From: Dyella_B sp035486915
GTDB lineage: Bacteria > Pseudomonadota > Gammaproteobacteria > Xanthomonadales > Rhodanobacteraceae
Length of the DNA: 42,917 nucleotides
Direction: 5' to 3'
Assembly (NCBI RefSeq): GCF_035486915.1
Contig: NZ_DATHMR010000216.1
Span: 1-42,917 of the forward strand
The notes beneath the pieces were generated by a model. The model worked only from the letters and a program-made list of their open reading frames with translations. It was not told the origin of the DNA and made no database searches. This document shows positions 16,174-24,111 of this stretch, in pieces. The stretch's first letter is position 1. Each line of letters begins with the position of its first letter. The position numbers and the translations under genes were made by a program.

Positions 16174-17843
16174 GCTGCGGCTCCCTTAGTCGCCAGCTTC
16201 TCGCCTTCGCGCACGGCCTTGTATTCGCGTGCTGCGCGTACGAAACCGATGAATAGCGGATGGCCATCGCGCGGCGTGGACGTGAATTCCGGATGCGCCT
16301 GGCAACCGAGGAACCACGGATGCTTCTGCATTGGCAGTTCGACGATTTCAACCAGTAGGTCGTCCATCGACTTGCCGGAAATCACCATGCCGAGGTCTTC
16401 GAACGGCTGGCGATAGCGGTTGTTGAATTCGTAGCGATGGCGATGACGCTCGCGCACGATGTCCTGGCCATACATCTGACGTGCCAGCGTGCCGGTCTTC
16501 AGGCGACATTCCTGCGCACCAAGACGCATCGTGCCGCCGAGGTCCGAACGCTCGGTGCGCTGTTCGACTTCGCCGGTGGCCGTGGTCCATTCGGTGATCA
16601 GTGCGATCACGGGATTGGGCGTATGACGATCGTTCTCGCTGGAATCGGCGTCGGTAAGGCCAGCAACGTTACGGGCGAAATCCACCACCGCCGCATGCAT
16701 GCCGTAGCAGATGCCGAAGTACGGAACGCGGTTTTCGCGAGCGTATTTGGCCGCCAGCACCTTGCCTTCGAAACCGCGTTTGCCGAAACCGCCCGGCACA
16801 AGGATCGCATCCGCCGCGCCGAGCACTTTCTGCGCGCCTTCCGCTTCGATCTGCTCCGAATCGATCCACTCCAGATTCACGCGCGTCTGCTGCTTGATGC
16901 CACCATGACGCAACGCTTCGCCGAGCGACTTGTACGCGTCTTTGTGTTCGACATACTTGCCTACGATGGCAACGGTCACCTCGTCTTTGGGATGCTCGAC
17001 CGCATCCACCGTGCGCTGCCAGCCCGAGAGATCGGCCGGTTTGGCATCCAGACCCATTTTCTTGACGACGATGTCGTCCAAGCCTTGCTGATGCAGCCAC
17101 AGTGGTTGCTTGTAGATGACGTCCACGTCCGCGGCGCTGATGACGGCCTGTTCCGGAACGTTGGTGAAAAGCGCGATCTTGCGGCGCTCGCCGTCCGGCA
17201 GCGGCTGCTCGCACCGGCACAGCAGGATGTCCGGCTGGATACCGATGGAGCGCAGTTCCTTCACGGAGTGCTGGGTCGGCTTGGTTTTGATCTCGCCGGC
17301 GGCCTTGATATACGGCACCAGGGTCAGATGCATGAACAGACATTTTTCCGGACCGTGCTCGATGCGCAGCTGACGGATCGCCTCGAGGAAGGGCTGGGAC
17401 TCGATGTCACCGACCGTGCCGCCGATTTCGACCAGCGCGACGTCGAAGCCACGCGTGGCCTCGTGGATGCAGTGCTTGATCTCGTCGGTAATGTGGGGAA
17501 TCACCTGGACGGTGGCCCCCAGGTAGTCGCCCCGGCGCTCCTTGCGGATCACCGATTCGTAGATCTTGCCGGTGGTGATGGAGTTCTTGCCGGTCAGGCG
17601 GGTGTGGACGAAGCGCTCGTAGTGGCCCAGGTCCAGATCGGTCTCCGCGCCGTCGTCGGTCACATAGACCTCGCCGTGCTGGAAGGGACTCATGGTGCCC
17701 GGATCCACATTGATATATGGATCGAGCTTCATCATGGTGACCGAGAGGCCGCGGGCCTCGAGAATGGACGCAAGCGACGCCGCCGCGATGCCCTTGCCAA
17801 GCGAGGACACCACACCGCCAGTGACGAAAATCAGGGGGGTCAT
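16170..17843 (-). CDS. pyrG: CTP synthase
   Basis: PyrG aminates UTP to CTP using glutamine and ATP. The N-terminal synthetase domain begins FVTGGVVSSLGKGIAAASLA and includes KLDPYINVDPGTMSPFQHGEVYVTDDG (given here only as a landmark from residues 40 to 66) and GGTVGDIES. The C-terminal glutamine amidotransferase domain has FGICYGMHAAVVDFA with the catalytic Cys, and QAHPEFTSTPRDGHPLF with the His/Glu pair. Length 557 is slightly above usual. It heads the pyrG-kdsA-eno-ftsB group. Confidence 0.98.
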   Translation of the reverse strand: MTPLIFVTGGVVSSLGKGIAAASLASILEARGLSVTMMKLDPYINVDPGTMSPFQHGEVYVTDDGAETDLDLGHYERFVHTRLTGKNSITTGKIYESVIRKERRGDYLGATVQVIPHITDEIKHCIHEATRGFDVALVEIGGTVGDIESQPFLEAIRQLRIEHGPEKCLFMHLTLVPYIKAAGEIKTKPTQHSVKELRSIGIQPDILLCRCEQPLPDGERRKIALFTNVPEQAVISAADVDVIYKQPLWLHQQGLDDIVVKKMGLDAKPADLSGWQRTVDAVEHPKDEVTVAIVGKYVEHKDAYKSLGEALRHGGIKQQTRVNLEWIDSEQIEAEGAQKVLGAADAILVPGGFGKRGFEGKVLAAKYARENRVPYFGICYGMHAAVVDFARNVAGLTDADSSENDRHTPNPVIALITEWTTATGEVEQRTERSDLGGTMRLGAQECRLKTGTLARQMYGQDIVRERHRHRYEFNNRYRQPFEDLGMVISGKSMDDLLVEIVELPMQKHPWFLGCQAHPEFTSTPRDGHPLFIGFVRAAREYKAVREGEKLATKGAAA

Positions 17844-17944
17844 GGAAAGCAGCCGTGCTGGAAATCGGCATTTTAGCGGACGATCGACCTAGCCGCGAGA
17901 TGCTGCGGCGACAATAGGGAAAATAATTCAGCCATCACCGACCT

Positions 17945-17967
17945 TTTCCGATTTTCAACATCGGAAA
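17945..17967. other. perfect inverted repeat upstream of pyrG
   Basis: TTTCCGAT (17945-17952) and ATCGGAAA (17960-17967) form an eight-base-pair stem with a seven-base loop. It sits about 100 bases before the pyrG start. It could be an operator or part of the cyo terminator region; no T-run follows. Confidence 0.4.
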
Positions 17968-17971
17968 GCAG

Positions 17972-17997
17972 AACGCCCGGCGCGAAGGCTGGGCGTT
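17972..17997 (-). terminator. probable cyo operon terminator
   Basis: AACGCCCGGC (17972-17981) pairs with GGCTGGGCGTT (ending at 17997), giving about ten base pairs with one imperfect position. On the minus strand the stem is followed by TTCTGCTTTCC, a weak T-rich tail. It lies about 45 bases after the cyoD stop. Confidence 0.5.
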
Positions 17998-18040
17998 GCT
18001 GCAGGCGCCTATTGGGGCGCTTCCCGGCCGCTAGCGAGGA

Positions 18041-18418
18041 TCAGCCGAGGCTGTCCGACGACATCGTTGGCACGGGGTGCATCATGTTCACATTCATGTT
18101 GTGCAGCACCCACAGCGATCCCACCACCACGATGGCGATGATCAGCAAGGTGAATACACCGATCGACAGGTTGTCCCGCTGGCCAGGCTTGGCGCTCAAA
18201 TGCAGGAAGAAGATCAGCTGCACCAGCACCTGCGCCACGCACAACACCATGATGCCCGGCAGGATCAGGTCGTGCGGCACCGCGCCGGACATTACGCAGC
18301 CGAACGACATAGCGGTAAGAACGATGGACAGAATGAAACCGACGATATACGACTTCAGGCTGCCGTGATTGGCGTGCTGGTGATCGGCAGCATGAGCATG
18401 AGCATGTAGGTTCGACAT
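18041..18418 (-). CDS. cyoD: cytochrome bo3 ubiquinol oxidase subunit IV
   Basis: CyoD is the small membrane subunit that helps assemble the CuB site of the bo3 oxidase. Starting at ATG 18418 it has 125 residues: a His-rich N-terminus (HAHAHAADHQHANHG), then three membrane helices (YIVGFILSIVLTAMSF, IMVLCVAQVLVQLIFFLHL and FTLLIIAIVVVGSLWVL). The start ATG shares one base with the cyoC stop. The open frame extends 39 bases further upstream into cyoC, which I reject. It is the last gene of the operon. Confidence 0.95.
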   Translation of the reverse strand: MSNLHAHAHAADHQHANHGSLKSYIVGFILSIVLTAMSFGCVMSGAVPHDLILPGIMVLCVAQVLVQLIFFLHLSAKPGQRDNLSIGVFTLLIIAIVVVGSLWVLHNMNVNMMHPVPTMSSDSLG

Positions 18419-19035
18419 CACAGCACTCCTCGCAGATAAACGATGGTGAACACGCAAATCCAGACCACGTCCAGGAAATGCCAGAACAGGCTGAGGCAGG
18501 AAAGACGGCGTGTGACGGCATCGTTCAAGCCGAAACGACGCACCATGTCCATCATCACCACGATCCAGATCAAACCGCAGGTCACGTGCAGACCGTGCGT
18601 ACCGACCAGCGTGAAGTAAGACGACAAAAACGCGCTGCGGCTCGGACCGGCACCTTCATGAATCAGATGTGCGAACTCATGCACCTCCATCGCCACGAAC
18701 GAAGCGCCGAACAGGAACGTGATGAAGAGCCACGCCATGACCTTGTTGCGCTTGCCGGCGTGCATGTTGAGCATCGCCACGCCGAAGGTGAAGCTACTGA
18801 CCAGCAGCAGCAGCGTTTCACCGCCTACGTACGGCAGATCGAACAGCTCCTTACCGGTGGGGCCGCCAGCAGTGGCGTTGGCCAGCACGGCGAAGGTTGC
18901 GAACAGTGCTGAGAAGATCAGGCAGTCGCTCATCAGGTAGATCCAGAACCCGAGCAGGGTCTTGGATCCGTCGTCGTGATGCTCGTCGTGACCGTGTGCG
19001 GCGATGCCGTGGTCTGCAGTAGTAACGTTGTTCAT
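18418..19035 (-). CDS. cyoC: cytochrome bo3 ubiquinol oxidase subunit III
   Basis: CyoC is the COX3-like subunit with five membrane helices. The 205-residue product has a His/Asp-rich N-terminus (HGHDEHHDDGSKTLLGFWIY), then SDCLIFSALFATFAVLAN, LLLVSSFTFGVAMLNMH, VAMEVHEFAHLI, FFTL-like SSYFTLVGTHGLHVTCGLIW and WHFLDVVWICVFTIVYL. Its start is three bases after the cyoB stop and it overlaps cyoD by one base. Confidence 0.97.
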   Translation of the reverse strand: MNNVTTADHGIAAHGHDEHHDDGSKTLLGFWIYLMSDCLIFSALFATFAVLANATAGGPTGKELFDLPYVGGETLLLLVSSFTFGVAMLNMHAGKRNKVMAWLFITFLFGASFVAMEVHEFAHLIHEGAGPSRSAFLSSYFTLVGTHGLHVTCGLIWIVVMMDMVRRFGLNDAVTRRLSCLSLFWHFLDVVWICVFTIVYLRGVL

Positions 19036-19038
19036 CTC

Positions 19039-21051
19039 TTAAGCCACCTTCTGGCCGGCCTTGGCCGGATCCACGTGATCGATGCCCGGCTGCGGAATCA
19101 GGCGTGCACGTTCGATCTTCTCGACCTCGGCACCCGACACGTAGTAATCGATATTGGTGTCGTAGGCGCGAACCAGGAACGAGCCGACCATCCCGATCAG
19201 GCCCAGCGACGCCAGCCACCAGATGTGCCACACCATCGCGAAACCGAGCACCGTGCCGAATGCAGCCATGGACACACCGATACCGGTGTTACGTGGCATG
19301 TGGATGTCGGCGTAGTGCTCCTGACGCTTATAGGCGCGCTTGTGTTCCTTGTCCGCCCAGAACTGATCGAGCTCATCAACCTGCGGCAGCACCGCGAAGT
19401 TGTAGAACGGCGCGGGCGAGCTGGTCGACCATTCCAGCGTACGACCGCCCCACGGATCGCCCGTTAGATCGCGGTTTTCCGCACGATTGCGCACGCTCAC
19501 GATGAGCTGCAGGATGGTGAAGCCGATACCCAGGGCGATGATGCCCGCGCCGGCAAAGGCCACGATCAGGTACGGCTGCCATGCCGGGTTGTCGTAATGG
19601 TTCATGCGACGCGTCATGCCCATCAGGCCCAGCGCGTATAGCGGCATGAACGCCAGATAGAAACCGACCAGCCAACACCAGAACGAGTACCTGCCGAAAC
19701 GCTCATCCAGCTTGAAGCCGAAGGCCTTCGGAAACCAGTAGTTCATCGCAGCCAAACAACCGAACATCACACCGCCGATGATCACGTTATGGAAGTGCGC
19801 GATCAGGAACAGACTGTTGTGCAGCACGAAGTCAGCACCCGGCACCGCCATCAGCACGCCGGTCATGCCACCGATGGTGAACGTGACCATGAAGCCTACC
19901 GTCCACAACATCGGCACGCTGAAGCGAATGCGGCCGCGATACATGGTGAACAGCCAGTTGAACAACTTCACGCCAGTCGGCACGGAGATGATCATCGTGG
20001 AGATGCCGAAGAAGGCATTGACGTCGGCGCCCGAGCCCATAGTGAAGAAGTGGTGCAGCCACACCACGAAGGACAGCACACCGATACCCGCCGTGGCATA
20101 CACCATCGACTTGTAGCCAAAGAGCGGCTTGCCCGAGAACGTGGCGACGATTTCGGAGAACGCACCGAAGCACGGCAGGATCAGGATATAGACCTCGGGG
20201 TGGCCCCAGATCCAGATCAGATTCACGTACATCATGGCGTTGCCGCCAAGTTCGTTCGTGAAGAAGTGCATGTCCAGATAACGGTCGGCCGCGAGCAGCG
20301 CGAGCGTCACCGTCAACACCGGAAATGCCGCGACGATCAGGATGTTGGTGACCAAGGCGGTCCAGGTGAATACCGGCATCTTCATCAGCGTCATGCCCGG
20401 TGTGCGCATACGCAGGATGGTCACGATGAAGTTGATACCGCTAAGCGTTGTACCCAAGCCCGAAAGCTGCAACGCCCAGATGTAGTAATCCACGCCCACG
20501 GTCGGGCTGAATTTCAGCTCGGACAGCGGTGGATAAGCGAGCCAGCCGGTCGCGGCGAAGTCGCCGACGAACATCGACATCATGATCAACACCACACCGC
20601 CTGCCGTCAGCCAGTAGCTGAGCGAGTTCAGGAACGGATAGGCCACGTCCCGCGCGCCGATCTGCAGCGGCACCACGAGGTTCATCAGACCTGTGATGAA
20701 CGGCATCGCCATGAAGAAGATCATGATGTCGCCGTGCGCGGTGAAGATCTGGTCGTAGTGATGCGGCGGCAGATAACCAGCCGCGTCAGCCGAGGCCACT
20801 GCCTGTTGCGCGCGCATCATGATGGCGTCCGCGAAGCCGCGTAGCAGCATCACAAGCGCCATGATGATGTACATCACGCCGATGCGCTTGTGATCCACCG
20901 TGGTGAACCATTCGCTCCACAAATAACCCCACTTGCGCTGGTAAGTCACCCAGCCGAGCAGCGCTGCACCACCCAGGCACACCATAAGCAGGGTGCCCAT
21001 AATGATCGGCTCATGGAAAGGAATGGCCGATAAAGAAAGTTTTCCGAACAT
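19039..21051 (-). CDS. cyoB: cytochrome bo3 ubiquinol oxidase subunit I
   Basis: CyoB carries low-spin heme b, high-spin heme o3 and CuB, reduces oxygen to water and pumps protons. The 670-residue heme-copper oxidase subunit has the heme ligand in FTAHGDIMIFFMAMPF, the cross-linked His-Tyr site in IWGHPEVYILILP, the CuB pair in VVWLHHFFTMG, and the heme ligands in FLIAHFHNVIIGG. All six expected histidines are visible. The N-terminal WFTTVDHKRIGVMYI and long C-terminus match E. coli CyoB. It lies between cyoA and cyoC with three-base gaps on both sides. Confidence 0.98.
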   Translation of the reverse strand: MFGKLSLSAIPFHEPIIMGTLLMVCLGGAALLGWVTYQRKWGYLWSEWFTTVDHKRIGVMYIIMALVMLLRGFADAIMMRAQQAVASADAAGYLPPHHYDQIFTAHGDIMIFFMAMPFITGLMNLVVPLQIGARDVAYPFLNSLSYWLTAGGVVLIMMSMFVGDFAATGWLAYPPLSELKFSPTVGVDYYIWALQLSGLGTTLSGINFIVTILRMRTPGMTLMKMPVFTWTALVTNILIVAAFPVLTVTLALLAADRYLDMHFFTNELGGNAMMYVNLIWIWGHPEVYILILPCFGAFSEIVATFSGKPLFGYKSMVYATAGIGVLSFVVWLHHFFTMGSGADVNAFFGISTMIISVPTGVKLFNWLFTMYRGRIRFSVPMLWTVGFMVTFTIGGMTGVLMAVPGADFVLHNSLFLIAHFHNVIIGGVMFGCLAAMNYWFPKAFGFKLDERFGRYSFWCWLVGFYLAFMPLYALGLMGMTRRMNHYDNPAWQPYLIVAFAGAGIIALGIGFTILQLIVSVRNRAENRDLTGDPWGGRTLEWSTSSPAPFYNFAVLPQVDELDQFWADKEHKRAYKRQEHYADIHMPRNTGIGVSMAAFGTVLGFAMVWHIWWLASLGLIGMVGSFLVRAYDTNIDYYVSGAEVEKIERARLIPQPGIDHVDPAKAGQKVA

Positions 21052-21054
21052 GGC

Positions 21055-21981
21055 CTACTCCGAAGCCTTGGCGTGATCGTTGGGCGAGGGAGCCGCACTC
21101 GCTTGCGAAGGCGATGACTCGCCGATGCGGCCCATATTCATGTCGCCCATGTACTGCTTGATGATGTCGTTGTAGAGATCCGACTTGACGGATGCGTAAT
21201 ACGACACCGGTTGTTTCTCGCTCGGCTGAGACAGCGCGTGATACGTCTGCGCGTCAAGCGGGCTCGCGCTGGACTTCGCCTTGTTCACCCAATCGGTGAA
21301 ACCTTGCTGCGACGTCGCGACGGCCGTGAAGTGCATATCCGAGAAGCCTTCGCCGCTGTAGTTCGACGACAGACCCGCAAACTTGCCTGGCTCATTCGCG
21401 ATCAGGTTCAGATCGGTGTTCATACCGGCCATGGCGTAGATCTGGCTGCCCAGCTGCGGGATGAAGAACGCATTCATCACCGAGTCGGAGGTGATTTCGA
21501 AGTGCACCGGCGTACCGGCCGGAAAAGCCACTTCGTTTACGCTCGCCACGCCGTAGTCCGGATAAATGAAGAGCCACTTCCAGTCGAGCGCCACGGCCTG
21601 GATGGTGATCGGCTTGACGTTGGACTGCAGCGGCTTGTATGGATCGAGCGTGTGAGACGTACGCCAGGTGATCGTCGCAAGGATCGCGATGATGATGCAC
21701 GGAATGGTCCACACCACCGCTTCGATGGCGGTCGAGTGCGACCACTTCGGTGCGTACGTAGCCTTGGTGTTGGACGCCCGATAGCGCCAGGCGAAGTACA
21801 GGGTCATCGCGATGACCGGAATCACCACGACCAACATCAAACCCATGGCGATCAGAATGAGGGACTTTTCCTGTATGCCCACGTCGCCCTTAGGCGCGAG
21901 GACATCCATGTTGCAACCGCCGAGGAACACGGCGACGCTTGCGCAAGACCAGCGCAACGCACAGAGAGAACGGTTGTTCAC
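21055..21981 (-). CDS. cyoA: cytochrome bo3 ubiquinol oxidase subunit II
   Basis: CyoA is the COX2-like lipoprotein subunit. The start is GTG 21981 with GAG six bases upstream. A lipoprotein signal ends in FLGGC, two membrane helices follow (LILIAMGLMLVVVIPVIAMTLYF landmarks near residues 40-62, and EAVVWTIPCIIIAILATITW), then a cupredoxin domain with LDWKWLFIYPDYG and NAFFIPQLGSQIYAMAGM. The CuA cysteines are absent, as in quinol oxidases, which separates it from cytochrome c oxidase. The C-terminus has a long Ser/Ala-rich tail. It leads cyoABCD and is divergent from the aminopeptidase P gene. Confidence 0.97.
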   Translation of the reverse strand: MNNRSLCALRWSCASVAVFLGGCNMDVLAPKGDVGIQEKSLILIAMGLMLVVVIPVIAMTLYFAWRYRASNTKATYAPKWSHSTAIEAVVWTIPCIIIAILATITWRTSHTLDPYKPLQSNVKPITIQAVALDWKWLFIYPDYGVASVNEVAFPAGTPVHFEITSDSVMNAFFIPQLGSQIYAMAGMNTDLNLIANEPGKFAGLSSNYSGEGFSDMHFTAVATSQQGFTDWVNKAKSSASPLDAQTYHALSQPSEKQPVSYYASVKSDLYNDIIKQYMGDMNMGRIGESSPSQASAAPSPNDHAKASE

Positions 21982-22228
21982 GTACGACTCTACTAGACAG
22001 GCTGACGGGGGAATGTCGTGGGGACGACCTGCATAGGATATCGCGCCGCAACATCTATTGAATAGTCCGAGACATAATGCCGCGCCGTTGTTTGACGCTT
22101 AGCATCCCTCGAACGAACGTCGCAAGCCCCACCTGTGCGCAAATCGAAACCGAGCCGTCATACGCGCGTAAAACGCCTGATTTTTAGGCACATGAGGCGA
22201 CCGCCCGGCACCCTGCTACCATGCTCCA
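21982..22228. other. divergent intergenic region between cyoA and aminopeptidase P
   Basis: About 250 bases hold the promoters of two divergent transcripts. No convincing -35/-10 pair was picked on either strand. A small GCCT/AGGC repeat around TTTTT lies near 22177-22192. No other structure is seen. Confidence 0.5.
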
Positions 22229-24028
22229 ATGAGCACACCCATTCCCGCCCGAATCGCCGCGCTGCGCGACGCCATGGCCAAACATGGCGTCGCCGCGTGC
22301 ATCGTTCCGACTGCCGATCCGCATCTTTCGGAATACCTGCCTGCACATTGGCAGGCGCGCAAATGGTTGTCGAGTTTCGACGGCTCGGCGGGCACGCTGG
22401 TCGTTACGGCGACTGAAGCCGGAGTGTGGACAGACTCGCGTTACTTCTCGCAAGCCGAACAACAACTCGCGGGCACCGGTGTTGCCTTGATGAAGCAGCG
22501 CGTGTCGTATGCACCCGAGCATCTGACGTGGCTGCAACAGCAACTGCATCAAGGCGACGCGATTGCCATTGCTGGCGACAGCGTGTCGGTAGCCACGCAA
22601 CGTCAGATCGAACGTCAGCTCGGCGGCGTTGGCATCAAGCTGCGTGTCGACCTCGATCTGCCCGGCATGATCTGGAACGATCGCCCTGCTCTGCCCAGCG
22701 CTGCCGTTGTCGAGCACCCTGCCACGTTCGCGGGTACAGCCCGCGCCGATAAGTTCGACAAGCTCCGCAACGCGCTGCGCAAGCAGCACGTCACGCATCA
22801 TCTTGTGTCCAGTCTCGACGACATCGCGTGGCTGACGAATCTTCGCGGCAGCGATGTCGAGTGCAATCCGGTTTTCCTCGCGCACCTTCTGGTCGAAACC
22901 GAAGGCCGGGCGACACTATTTGTCGATCGCACCAAGCTCAACGACGGCCTAGTTGCTGCGCTCGCCAACGACGGCGTGCATGTCGCCAATTACGCAACGA
23001 TTGGCGATGCCTTGGGTGAGCTTAACGCCGATCACACGTTATTGTTCGATCCGGGCCGCATCGTCAGCGCCATCCTGAAAAAGGTTGGCGTCAGCGCAAA
23101 ACTCCTCGAAGGTGCCAATCCTTCCACGGCATTCAAGGCCAACAAGAGCAAGGACGAACTCGCACACATCCGCGAAGTGATGCGTCGCGACGGTACTGCT
23201 TTGGTGCGCGCGTTTCGCCGACTGGAAGAACGCCTCACCGCCGGGATGACGCAAACCGAGCTGGATGTCGACAGCCTGCTGCGCGAAGAACGCTCGGCAC
23301 AACCCAATTTTGTTGGCGAAAGCTTTGCGACCATTGCCGGTTACATGGAAAACGGCGCGCTGCCTCACTATCGCGCGACGCAGGAATCGCACAACACGCT
23401 ACAGCGCCACGGTTTGTTGTTGATCGATTCCGGCGGTCAGTATCTTGGCGGCACCACCGACATCACACGGGTGCTGGCGCTGGGTCCCACCACGGCCGAA
23501 CAGCGGCGCGATGCGACGTTAGTGATGAAAGGCATGATTGCGCTTTCCCGCGCGCGCTTCCCGAAAGGTGCGAGCGGCCCGCAACTGGATGCACTCGCCC
23601 GCGCGCCGCTGTGGGCCTCCGGCATGGACTACGGTCATGGCACCGGTCACGGCGTGGGTTACTTCCTTAATGTGCACGAAGGCCCGCAGGGTATTCGTCC
23701 GCCCGTCAACGGCGGCGCACTCGTGCCACTCGAACCTGGCATGATCACCTCGATCGAGCCGGGCCTGTACAAGCCTGCACGTCACGGCATTCGCCACGAG
23801 AACCTGGCTGTGGTGATCGAAGCCGATCAGACCGAATTCGGTGAGTTCTATGCATTCGAAACACTCACACTCTGTCCGTTCGACCGCCGCGCTCTGGAAC
23901 CGGGTCTTCTGAATCCCGAAGAAAGAGCGTGGCTGGACGACTATCATGCCAACGTTCGCGCCGCGCTGAGCCCTCTGCTGGAAGACGCCGATCTGGCGTG
24001 GTTGGAAAAACACTGCGCGCCACTTTGA
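22229..24028 (+). CDS. aminopeptidase P family metallopeptidase (M24)
   Basis: This 599-residue protein is the long, three-domain form of aminopeptidase P (creatinase N-terminal domain, middle domain, M24 pita-bread domain) and should remove an N-terminal residue preceding proline. The N-terminus has VPTADPHLSEYLP and SGSAGTLV-like FDGSAGTLVVT with WTDSRYFSQA. The metal ligands are in LLIDSGGQYLGGTTDITR (two Asp), GTGHGVGYFLNVHEGP (His), SIEPGLYKP (Glu) and RHENLAVVIE (Glu), all present. E. coli PepP is shorter (about 440 residues), so this is nearer the eukaryotic XPNPEP1-type family. parE follows 79 bases later. Confidence 0.93.
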   Translation: MSTPIPARIAALRDAMAKHGVAACIVPTADPHLSEYLPAHWQARKWLSSFDGSAGTLVVTATEAGVWTDSRYFSQAEQQLAGTGVALMKQRVSYAPEHLTWLQQQLHQGDAIAIAGDSVSVATQRQIERQLGGVGIKLRVDLDLPGMIWNDRPALPSAAVVEHPATFAGTARADKFDKLRNALRKQHVTHHLVSSLDDIAWLTNLRGSDVECNPVFLAHLLVETEGRATLFVDRTKLNDGLVAALANDGVHVANYATIGDALGELNADHTLLFDPGRIVSAILKKVGVSAKLLEGANPSTAFKANKSKDELAHIREVMRRDGTALVRAFRRLEERLTAGMTQTELDVDSLLREERSAQPNFVGESFATIAGYMENGALPHYRATQESHNTLQRHGLLLIDSGGQYLGGTTDITRVLALGPTTAEQRRDATLVMKGMIALSRARFPKGASGPQLDALARAPLWASGMDYGHGTGHGVGYFLNVHEGPQGIRPPVNGGALVPLEPGMITSIEPGLYKPARHGIRHENLAVVIEADQTEFGEFYAFETLTLCPFDRRALEPGLLNPEERAWLDDYHANVRAALSPLLEDADLAWLEKHCAPL

Positions 24029-24033
24029 AAGCC

Positions 24034-24111
24034 ATGCGACGCTTGACCAGTTCGACGACGCAACCCATTCTCTCGCGCTTAACCCACCTCGAAGTCATCG
24101 CCTCCGAATGA
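24034..24111 (+). CDS. possible 25-residue ORF coupled to parE
   Basis: A short frame beginning MRRLTSSTTQPILSRLT starts six bases after the aminopeptidase P stop and ends in TGA overlapping the parE ATG (ATGA). It is basic and has no recognised family. The overlap could couple parE translation to the upstream transcript, or be chance. No clear ribosome site precedes its ATG. Confidence 0.2.
   Translation: MRRLTSSTTQPILSRLTHLEVIASE

Larger units (their letters stand above)
17844..18040. other. intergenic region between cyoD and pyrG
   Basis: About 200 bases hold two hairpins (17945-17967 and 17972-17997). The region must include the end of the cyo transcript and the pyrG promoter. No open frame of interest was seen, and in particular no cyoE. 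Confidence 0.6.

Noticed and set aside
16437..17876. 479-residue rightward frame opposite pyrG
   Set aside because: Antisense shadow of pyrG; no recognisable domain.
19789..20844. 351-residue His/Arg-rich frame opposite cyoB
   Set aside because: Antisense shadow of cyoB; the composition (His, Arg, Asp, Gln) is typical of a complement of membrane-protein codons.
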